NCBI GenBank assembly: GCA_016900015.1
Contig: JACJJM010000014.1
Location: 28,413 to 92,412 of the forward strand
Direction: 5' to 3'
From: Phocaeicola coprophilus
GTDB lineage: Bacteria > Bacteroidota > Bacteroidia > Bacteroidales > Bacteroidaceae
Length of the DNA: 64,000 bases
The position numbers and the translations under genes were made by a program. Each line of letters begins with the position of its first letter. Within the stretch, counting starts at the first letter, position 1. This document shows, one piece after another, positions 7,704-14,936 of this stretch. Below the pieces are notes generated by a model. It did no database searches. It saw only the letters and a list, made by a program, of their open reading frames with translations, and was not told the DNA's origin.

Positions 7704-10700
7704 ATGAACCGACTTATACCTTATTATATAGCACTCCTCGCGACTTGTTTCTGCTGCCTGGCATCATCGGCACAGGAGAGTTTCCGGCAACGCCGTTTTT
7801 CGGTGAACGACGGCTTGTCGCAGGGCATCGTGCAGGACATCTTGCAGGACCGCAACGGATACATCTGGTTTTCCACCTGGAACGGGCTGAACAAGTATGA
7901 CGGATATAAATTCCGCTCCTTCAAGTCGCATCCCGGCGAGGACGCGGCCCTGTCGAGCAACCGCATCGTGGAGTTGCGCGAGACGGCTTCGGGCGACATC
8001 TGGTGTCGCACGCAGGAGCGTCGGGCCTATCTGTTTGACTCGCAGACGGAGACTTTCGTCGACGTGTTGAAGCCTTACATGCTGGAGAATCCTTCACTCC
8101 ACATCGACAAGATTGTCTGTCTGGAGAATGGTGTCACGTGGCTGCTCTCTTTCGGCAGCGCGATTTGTTTCCGCGTGGATGAGAACCGTTTGGGCACGGA
8201 GGAGGCTGTGCGCATGTATGACGAGGACACGAAGGGCTGGCACGCCGGACGCGTGACGCAAGTGAAGCTCGACACGGACGGCGACGAATGGGTCTTGACG
8301 GACTTGGGTGTGAACATCGTGGGGAAAAAACGGATGGAGAGCGATTTCCCTTTTCAATACATGACGGAGAAAGGCGGGCACACTTGGCTCATCTCTTCCG
8401 ACGGGCAGTTTGCCCGCTATGACGAGGCGGGCAGCGTGCATTTCATGGAGCAGGCCGGAGGCGTGAAGCGGGTACACCAGATGAAGGCCATCTCCGACAC
8501 GCTGCTGACCGTGGGGACGGATGCGGGCTTGTGGCTGGTGCATATCCCGGAAGGGACGATGGAGCGTGTCGATGTCCGTACGTCCACCCAGTCTTCGGCC
8601 GATGTGCTGACTGTGTTCAAGGACTCGGAACGGCGGCTGTGGATGTTTACCGAGGGGCCGGGCATCGTGATGTATGACATGGACCGCAAGGCTTGTTCCC
8701 ACTTGCAGCCTCCTGTGTCGCACGAGATGACTTCGAGCGAACACCCCTTTGTCTATGAAGATGCGATGGGAGTGATACGCGTCAATCCGCGCGGGGGCTA
8801 TCTGTCTTATTACGACCCGGAAGAGAATGTCTTGAAACCCTATATCAATCCGGATGGGAGCGTCCTGAAGACTTCCATCCGCGTGTTCCTGATTGACCGC
8901 CAGCGCAATGTCTGGTATGGTGCGGCTCGCAACTTGTATCACGTGTCTTTCTTCCATGACAATGTGGACTATTTGCCCGGACTGGCCAATGTCGAAGCCC
9001 GTTGCCTTTTCGTGGACAGTACCCGTGGCTTGTGGGTCGCGACAAAAGACGCCCGCCTGCGTCTCTATCGCGGTGGCGATGTGGATGCCGCTCCTCTCTA
9101 TCTGGGCACGGATGGCCGGCTTTCGTCCCGTCCGGTGAAGTTTTTTGGCAATGTGTATTCCATGATGCAGGATGCCGACGGTTTCCTCTGGATGGGTACG
9201 CGCGGCCAGGGGCTGGTGCAGGCTCGTCCGTCGGGCGGCCATTATGCCTTGCGGCGTTTTCTCATGGACGCGAAGGATGAATACAGCATCAGCAGCAATG
9301 ACATTTATGCACTGTGCCAGGACCGGAAAGGACACATCTGGGTGGGGACCTACCAGGGCGGACTGAACTTGTTGCAGGCTGACGGGGAGCGCTATCGTTT
9401 CATTCACGGTGGAAATCGGTTGAAGAATTATCCTTTCCCGTATGCGAAGTCGAAAGTGCGTACCATCGCCGAGACGTCTGACGGGATGATACTGGTCGGT
9501 GCCTCAGAAGGTTTGCTGATATTCAGTTCGGACTTCGAGCGGCCGGAAAGCATCAAGTTTCGTCTGCATACGGCTGAATACGAACATGCCGACGGCATGA
9601 CGTGCACGGAGGTGATGAATGTCCGAGCGACGCGTGAAGGCGTTTTCCTGGCCACCTCGACTGGCGGTTTCAATCAGATATTGTCTGACGACCTGCTGAC
9701 AGACACGTTGCGGGTACGCTCGATGGGAGTGCGTGACGGCTGGATGTCCGACCTGGCCCTGTCCGTGCTGGAGTCGGAGGAAGGCGATATTTGGTTTGTC
9801 ACGGAGAACTATTTGATACGCTACAATCACCAGACCCGTCAGCAGGAACACTACGGCAGTAGCTTCTTTCACGACGAAGTGTTCTTCTCGGAGGCTGTCC
9901 CTGTGGTTTTGCCCGACGGCTGCCTGCTGTTTTCCACCATCGGCCACGGTCCTTTCATCCTTTCTCCGCAGAAGCTCCAGGAGAAAACCTATATGCCACC
10001 CCTCGTGTTTACCGGCCTGCGTGTGCGTGGCCATGAGAAGCCCTATCCGCTGGACAATCTTGACAGCATCGTGTTGCAGCCTGATGAGCGTTTTGTGACC
10101 TTTCAGTTTGCGGCTTTGGATTATTCCAATGCTTCAAGCATCCAGTATGCCTATCGTCTGCGAGGCTTGGACAAGGATTGGAACTACAGCGGCACACTCC
10201 GTTCGGCCAACTACAACAATTTGCCTCCCGGCCATTATGTCTTCGAGTTGCGTTCCACCAACAGTGACGGTGTATGGACTTCGCAGTTGAAAAGCCTGGA
10301 TGTGATTATCGAGCCGACTTTTCGGGAGACTCCTTGGGCATGGCTTCTTTATGCTGTCGCTTTCACAGTAGCCGCCTTGCTGGTGGCTTACATCCTTTTC
10401 TATATTTATCGCCTGCGTCATAAAGTCGATGTCGAACAGCAGCTTTCTGAGGCAAAGTTGCGTTTCTTCACAGATATATCTCATGAGCTGCGCACGCCGC
10501 TCACGTTGGTGGTCAGCCCCATCGAGGAAGTGCTGACACATGAGAGCGGACTTTCATCCACGTCGCGCACCCACTTGGAGCTGGCTCGGAAGAATGTGAA
10601 CCGTATGTTGAAGCTCGTCAATCAGTTGCTTGATTTCCGCAAGATACAGAGCCGGAAGATGAAGTTGGTAGTTGAGGAAGTCGAAGTCGTAGGATTCCTG

Positions 10701-12029
10701 GAACGCGTGTGTGACAATTTCCGTCCGTTGGCACAGGAACACGCGATGACTTTCCGTTTCGAACATGCCATGCCGGCTTTGAGAGCCTGGATTGACAGCG
10801 ACAAGTTGGAAAAGATATGCTATAATTTGCTTTCCAATGCGTTTAAGTACACGGAGGATGGAGGTACGGTCGTGCTGGCTCTGACGGAAGATGACAAGGC
10901 CTTTGACATATCTGTTCGCGACACCGGCATCGGCATATCTCCGGAAAAGAAAGATCGTCTGTTTGAACGTTTTGAGACGTTGGTCAGCCGCAGCTGGTCA
11001 CAGCCCTCGTCGGGCATCGGTCTGTCGCTGGTGAAGGAACTTGTCGAGCTTCATCACGGCACGATTGGTGTGCAGAGTGTCCTCGGCCAAGGCTCTGTGT
11101 TCACGGTGCACTTGCTGAAAGGAAAGGCTCACCTGGAGAAGGATACCCAAGTGGAATTCGTGCTGGACGACAGTTCTTCCGAGGAGTCGGATGAGGTCCT
11201 CAACTCGTCTGAAGCCCTGGATGATGAGCCCGAAGCGGAAGAGGTCATGTCCGTGTTGGTGGTGGAGGATAATGATGAGTTGCGCTCGTTCCTGAATAGC
11301 ATATTGGCAGAGCACTACAAAGTCTACTTGGCGGCCAACGGACGTGAGGGATTGGAACTCGTCCGGGCGCAGTCACCCGACTTGATTGTAAGCGACGTGA
11401 TGATGCCTGTCATGGACGGGTTGGAGATGGTGAAGCTCATCAAGGCCGACCCTGCATACTGTCATATCCCCATCATCCTGCTTACGGCCAAATCGTCATT
11501 GGAAGACCGCATTGCCGGTGTGGAGCAGGGTGTCGACGATTACATCACCAAGCCTTTTAGCGCATCTTACCTGAAAGCCAAGATTCAGAACCTGCTTGAC
11601 AAGCGTCGGCAGTGGCAGGAGATGTTCCGGAAGACTTTACTACAGAAGGGACAGTCCGAATATCGTCCCGTTGACCTGCATATTACCTCCTTTGACCAGG
11701 AACTTATGAAGCGTTTGTTGGCCTTCCTGGAGGAAAACATGGGCGATGTGAATCTGAAAGTGGAACAGATTGCTGACGCCATGAACCTGAGCCGTGCCGT
11801 GTTCTACACGAAACTGAAGACAATCTCAGGATTGTCTCCCATCGACTTCCTGCGTGACATCCGCATCAAGCGGGCCTGCCAGCTGATAGCCTCGGGCAAC
11901 TACACGTTCTCACAAGTGGCCTATATGGTCGGATTCAAAGACCCGAAGTTTTTCAGCCGCACGTTCCGTAAGATTATGGGATGTTCTCCGACGGAATACA
12001 AGGAGAGATTGCAGGCTGGTGGAGAATAG
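7704..12029 (+). CDS. Hybrid two-component system sensor/regulator (HTCS)
   Basis: This 1441-residue protein joins all parts of a two-component system. In order: signal peptide (1-24), a periplasmic two-bladed-propeller sensor region with repeats such as GYIWFSTWNGLNKYDG and GHIWVGTYQGGLN, a Y_Y_Y domain (about 795-865), one membrane span (about 876-903), a histidine kinase with phospho-acceptor His927 in DISHELRTPL, an ATPase domain (NLLSNAFKYTEDGG, DTGIGI), a receiver with Asp1231 in SDVMMPVMDG, and a C-terminal AraC-type HTH (about 1350-1435). The upstream in-frame start at 7602 would spoil the signal peptide, so 7704 is chosen. HTCS proteins bind breakdown products of glycans in the periplasm and switch on neighbouring genes. 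Here the only adjacent enzyme is an esterase 25 bp downstream. Confidence 0.95.
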   Translation: MNRLIPYYIALLATCFCCLASSAQESFRQRRFSVNDGLSQGIVQDILQDRNGYIWFSTWNGLNKYDGYKFRSFKSHPGEDAALSSNRIVELRETASGDIWCRTQERRAYLFDSQTETFVDVLKPYMLENPSLHIDKIVCLENGVTWLLSFGSAICFRVDENRLGTEEAVRMYDEDTKGWHAGRVTQVKLDTDGDEWVLTDLGVNIVGKKRMESDFPFQYMTEKGGHTWLISSDGQFARYDEAGSVHFMEQAGGVKRVHQMKAISDTLLTVGTDAGLWLVHIPEGTMERVDVRTSTQSSADVLTVFKDSERRLWMFTEGPGIVMYDMDRKACSHLQPPVSHEMTSSEHPFVYEDAMGVIRVNPRGGYLSYYDPEENVLKPYINPDGSVLKTSIRVFLIDRQRNVWYGAARNLYHVSFFHDNVDYLPGLANVEARCLFVDSTRGLWVATKDARLRLYRGGDVDAAPLYLGTDGRLSSRPVKFFGNVYSMMQDADGFLWMGTRGQGLVQARPSGGHYALRRFLMDAKDEYSISSNDIYALCQDRKGHIWVGTYQGGLNLLQADGERYRFIHGGNRLKNYPFPYAKSKVRTIAETSDGMILVGASEGLLIFSSDFERPESIKFRLHTAEYEHADGMTCTEVMNVRATREGVFLATSTGGFNQILSDDLLTDTLRVRSMGVRDGWMSDLALSVLESEEGDIWFVTENYLIRYNHQTRQQEHYGSSFFHDEVFFSEAVPVVLPDGCLLFSTIGHGPFILSPQKLQEKTYMPPLVFTGLRVRGHEKPYPLDNLDSIVLQPDERFVTFQFAALDYSNASSIQYAYRLRGLDKDWNYSGTLRSANYNNLPPGHYVFELRSTNSDGVWTSQLKSLDVIIEPTFRETPWAWLLYAVAFTVAALLVAYILFYIYRLRHKVDVEQQLSEAKLRFFTDISHELRTPLTLVVSPIEEVLTHESGLSSTSRTHLELARKNVNRMLKLVNQLLDFRKIQSRKMKLVVEEVEVVGFLERVCDNFRPLAQEHAMTFRFEHAMPALRAWIDSDKLEKICYNLLSNAFKYTEDGGTVVLALTEDDKAFDISVRDTGIGISPEKKDRLFERFETLVSRSWSQPSSGIGLSLVKELVELHHGTIGVQSVLGQGSVFTVHLLKGKAHLEKDTQVEFVLDDSSSEESDEVLNSSEALDDEPEAEEVMSVLVVEDNDELRSFLNSILAEHYKVYLAANGREGLELVRAQSPDLIVSDVMMPVMDGLEMVKLIKADPAYCHIPIILLTAKSSLEDRIAGVEQGVDDYITKPFSASYLKAKIQNLLDKRRQWQEMFRKTLLQKGQSEYRPVDLHITSFDQELMKRLLAFLEENMGDVNLKVEQIADAMNLSRAVFYTKLKTISGLSPIDFLRDIRIKRACQLIASGNYTFSQVAYMVGFKDPKFFSRTFRKIMGCSPTEYKERLQAGGE

Positions 12030-12054
12030 AACCATTTAACCAGATATTGAAACT

Positions 12055-13371
12055 ATGTGCAAGATGAAAAAACTGTGGGTGATGCTTGTCTGCTTCGCCC
12101 TTTGTTCCGTCTCGGGCCTGAAGGCCGAGAATTATCCTTATCGAAGTGATGTGTTGTGGGTCACCGTGCCTGACCACGCCGATTGGCTCTACCAGACCGG
12201 TGAGAAAGCCAAAGTCGAGGTCCAGTTCTATAAGTATGGCATCCCGAGGGATTGTGTGGTGGACTATGAACTGGGCAGCGAATTGCTGCCGGCTGACAAG
12301 AAAGGCTCTGTCACCCTGAAAAACGGACGCGCCGTCATCGACATGGGCACGATGAAAACGCCCGGCTTCCGCGACTGCCGGCTGACGGCCAAGGTCGACG
12401 GGAAGACCTACCGTCACCATGTGAAAGTGGGCTTCTCGCCTGAGAAGATAGAGCCGTACACTCAAATGCCGGCCGACTTTGACGCGTTCTGGAAACAGGC
12501 TATGGACGAGGCGGCGCGTTGCCCGATGACCTACACCCTGACTCCTGTGCCGGAGTATGCCAATGAGAAGGTCGACTGCTACCTGATGAAGCTCCAGTGT
12601 GTGCGCCGGGGCAACTATGTCTACGGTTATTTGTTCATGCCCAAGGCTGAAGGCAAGTATCCCGTGGTGCTCTGTCCGCCGGGGGCCGGTATCAAGCCGA
12701 TTAAAGAGCCTACGCGTCATCGCTATTATGCCGAAGAAGGCTGTATCCGCCTGGAAATCGAAATCCACGGCATCCGCCCTGACCTGGACGCGGCGACATA
12801 CAAAGAAATCAGCAATGCCTTCGGATATAAGAACAACAACTACCTCTGCAACGGACTCGACGACCGCGACGACTACTACATGAAGCGTGTCTACCTGGCT
12901 TGTGTGCGCTGCATCGACTTCCTGACCTCCCTTCCCCAATGGGACGGCAAGAATGTCATCACCCAAGGCGGCAGCCAGGGAGGAGCCTTGTCCATCACCA
13001 CGGCTGCCCTCAGTCCGAAGGTGACGGCTTGTGTGGCCAACCATCCGGCTCTGAGCGATATGGCAGGCTATAAGGCCGGGCGTGCCGACGGCTATCCGCA
13101 TTTCTTCACCAAGGGGGAGGGCATGGACACACCGGAGAAGCTGCGCACGATGGCCTACTATGATGTGGTCAATTTTGCCCGCCGGTTGACGGTGCCTACT
13201 TATATCACGTGGGGATACAACGACAACACCTGTCCGCCCACGACGAGCTATGCCGTCTACAATGTCATCACAGCTCCGAAAGAAGCCCTCATCACGCCCA
13301 TCAATGAGCATTGGACGTCGGAGGACACGGAGCGCGGCCACCTCGTGTGGATAAAGAAACATTTGAAATGA
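12055..13371 (+). CDS. Acetyl-xylan-esterase / cephalosporin-C-deacetylase-like hydrolase
   Basis: The 438-residue secreted protein (signal peptide ending about residue 25, GLKAE) has an N-terminal beta-sandwich and a C-terminal alpha/beta hydrolase of the AXE1 family. The nucleophile elbow is GGSQGG, the acid lies in TWGYNDNTCPP, and the base is the final histidine in TERGHLVW. AXE1 enzymes remove acetyl groups from xylan or other acetylated sugars, family CE7. It lies 25 bp after the HTCS gene, which probably controls it, and its stop overlaps the start of the AraC-type gene (ATGA). Two start codons are possible (12055 and 12064). Substrate is inferred from family only. Confidence 0.85.
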   Translation: MCKMKKLWVMLVCFALCSVSGLKAENYPYRSDVLWVTVPDHADWLYQTGEKAKVEVQFYKYGIPRDCVVDYELGSELLPADKKGSVTLKNGRAVIDMGTMKTPGFRDCRLTAKVDGKTYRHHVKVGFSPEKIEPYTQMPADFDAFWKQAMDEAARCPMTYTLTPVPEYANEKVDCYLMKLQCVRRGNYVYGYLFMPKAEGKYPVVLCPPGAGIKPIKEPTRHRYYAEEGCIRLEIEIHGIRPDLDAATYKEISNAFGYKNNNYLCNGLDDRDDYYMKRVYLACVRCIDFLTSLPQWDGKNVITQGGSQGGALSITTAALSPKVTACVANHPALSDMAGYKAGRADGYPHFFTKGEGMDTPEKLRTMAYYDVVNFARRLTVPTYITWGYNDNTCPPTTSYAVYNVITAPKEALITPINEHWTSEDTERGHLVWIKKHLK

Positions 13372-13958
13372 AAGGCAGCGCAGGAGAGATGCAAGGGACG
13401 ACTTTTTACATCAAGAACATGGTGTGCAATCGTTGCATCATGGCGGTGGAGCATGTGCTGGCACAGCTCCACCTGACGCCCCTGCACGTGGAACTGGGCA
13501 AGGCCGTGGTGCAGGAAGAACCTTCGTCCGAAGTCCTTGCCCGGCTGCGTGCAGAGCTGGAGACGCTCGGATTCGAGTTGCTCGACGATCGCCGGATGCA
13601 GCTCATCGAGCAGGTGCGCACTGCCGTAGTCGAATTGGTGCACTACCGTAACAACGACCTTCGTGTGAATCTCTCCGATTACCTCACCGAACGGCTGCAT
13701 CATGAGTATAGTGCCCTGAGCAAACTCTTTTCCGAAGTGACGGGAACGACCATCGAGAAATATTTCATCGCGCAGAAGATAGAGCGCGTGAAGGAATTGT
13801 TGGTCTACGACGAACTCTCTTTGGGCGAGATAGCCGACCTGCTCAACTATTCGAGCACGGCACACCTGAGTGCGCAGTTCAAGAGCGTGACAGGCATGAC
13901 GCCCAGTCGTTTCAAACAGGAAAAAAGAAACTTGCGCCGTCCGCTCGACGCTGTGTGA
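13368..13958 (+). CDS. AraC-family regulator with HMA-like metal-binding N-terminus
   Basis: The 196-residue protein starts with a domain resembling a heavy-metal-associated fold, with the CxxC motif in KNMVCNRC (Cys20, Cys23), followed by a linker helix and a C-terminal AraC HTH (about 95-190, LSLGEIADLLNYSSTAHLSAQF and GMTPSRFKQEK). Such fusions are common in Bacteroidetes close to copper ATPase genes. The start at 13368 overlaps the esterase stop codon by 4 bp, so it is translated from the HTCS-esterase transcript. A copper ATPase gene starts about 1 kb downstream. I infer that the protein senses copper or a similar metal and activates that ATPase gene. Confidence 0.85.
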   Translation: MKGSAGEMQGTTFYIKNMVCNRCIMAVEHVLAQLHLTPLHVELGKAVVQEEPSSEVLARLRAELETLGFELLDDRRMQLIEQVRTAVVELVHYRNNDLRVNLSDYLTERLHHEYSALSKLFSEVTGTTIEKYFIAQKIERVKELLVYDELSLGEIADLLNYSSTAHLSAQFKSVTGMTPSRFKQEKRNLRRPLDAV

Positions 13959-13961
13959 GGC

Positions 13962-14333
13962 TCACCAGCCGAACACATTGCGTGCAGCCATCCACACGAG
14001 GGTGATGGCAAAGTAAATCCAGATGTAGGCCGGGCGCTGGATGCGTGCATAGAAGGCCGGCTTTTTCCGGCGGACAGCTTCGGCATAAAGCAGGAGGAAG
14101 ATGATGGGGAGGGAAAGCACGAGGAGTGCATTGTAATGGAAAGCGGCGGGGAGGTCGGCGTGGAGCAGGGCATGGATGGCCCGCTGCGAGCCACAGCCGG
14201 GACACTTCAGTCCCGTCAGGACGAGAAAAGGGCATCGTGGGAAGAAGGTGGTGCTTTCCGGATTGTAGGTATAAAAGACTACAGCGGCGCAAAGCAACAA
14301 GATAACTCCCGCGATGCCCTTTCGTATCCTCAT
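13962..14333 (-). CDS. DUF2752 membrane protein
   Basis: The 123-residue product has the DUF2752 signature FFPRCPFLVLTGLKCPGCG and RAIHALLHADL, with three or so membrane helices (about 9-22, 65-84, 100-115). A longer frame from 14420 exists but its N-terminus is antisense to nothing conserved, and the ATG at 14333 overlaps the stop of the CD225 gene as ATGA, which supports the shorter form. The two conserved cysteines of CPGC may bind metal or form a disulfide. Function is unknown. It ends only 3 bp from the convergent AraC-type gene. Confidence 0.85.
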   Translation of the reverse strand: MRIRKGIAGVILLLCAAVVFYTYNPESTTFFPRCPFLVLTGLKCPGCGSQRAIHALLHADLPAAFHYNALLVLSLPIIFLLLYAEAVRRKKPAFYARIQRPAYIWIYFAITLVWMAARNVFGW

Positions 14334-14608
14334 AATGCCGAGCCGACTCCGACGATGACGACGAAGATAATGTAGAGGACGATGCCAATCACTCCGATGC
14401 CTGCACCGATTTTGGTCCATTTCCCGGCTTCGTTGCTGGCTCTTAGAGCTTCATCGTATTTTCCGGCTGAATACAGGGAGTTGACCTTGGCTGCGTTGAC
14501 AATGCCGACAATGCCCAGCGGCAGACAGCACAAGATGGTCACGAGGATAGACTCCACCATCCAAGTCTTCGGACATTCGGGAGTGCTCTTCATTTCATTT
14601 GTTTCCAT
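14330..14608 (-). CDS. CD225/dispanin-family small membrane protein
   Basis: The 92-residue product has two hydrophobic segments separated by a short charged loop: VESILVTILCCLPLGIVGIV and GIGVIGIVLYIIFVVIVG, with the intervening AAKVNSLYSAGKYDEALRAS. This is the CD225 (dispanin) pattern, including the N-terminal W-x-V-x-S start. The ATG at 14608 (METNEM) is preferred over an in-frame start at 14650, since a promoter-like TACTTTTG (14657-14650, minus strand) covers the latter. It is translationally coupled to DUF2752. In bacteria the role of CD225 proteins is not settled; they are membrane proteins that may affect membrane properties. Confidence 0.85.
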   Translation of the reverse strand: METNEMKSTPECPKTWMVESILVTILCCLPLGIVGIVNAAKVNSLYSAGKYDEALRASNEAGKWTKIGAGIGVIGIVLYIIFVVIVGVGSAL

Positions 14609-14649
14609 TGTTTGGGTATTTAAATTTAATAATAAAGAAGATGTTTTCA

Positions 14650-14680
14650 CAAAAGTAATCTATTGCTTTGCAAAAAGCAA
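14650..14680 (-). promoter_or_regulatory. Promoter of the CD225-DUF2752 pair
   Basis: On the minus strand TTG (14680-14678), a 20-bp spacer and TACTTTTG (14657-14650) fit the Bacteroidetes consensus. It lies 42 bp upstream of the CD225 start codon. Confidence 0.55.
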
Positions 14681-14765
14681 GGGAACAGGCGTTTTTTCTT
14701 ACGCAATTTTACGCTTGTGTAAAAGGATGCTGTGTGACAGTTAGTTAAATCCGAAGGACCTGGCT

Positions 14766-14854
14766 ATAGACTCCGCCCGACCACGCCTTCCTTTCCGTCC
14801 GACCTTACCCTCCTTTCCGCTCACGGGCCGAAAGGAGGGTAAGGTCGGACGGAA
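14766..14854. repeat. Dispersed CTTTCCG mosaic repeat, copy 3, with perfect 25-bp stem
   Basis: The right part is a perfect stem of 25 bp: 14793-14817 pairs with 14830-14854, loop 12 nt. The stem contains the family word TACCCTCCTTTC. To its left are ATAGACTCCGCCC and CTTCCTTTCCG, both shared with other copies. It lies between the promoters of the CD225 pair and the copper ATPase gene, and could also end transcription. Confidence 0.7.
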
Positions 14855-14936
14855 TTATATAAGGACTTTCCATGATTCTGTAACGCGGGAGAGGACGGTG
14901 CGTGCTAACTTTGCCTTGACTAATGAAAGAAGACAG

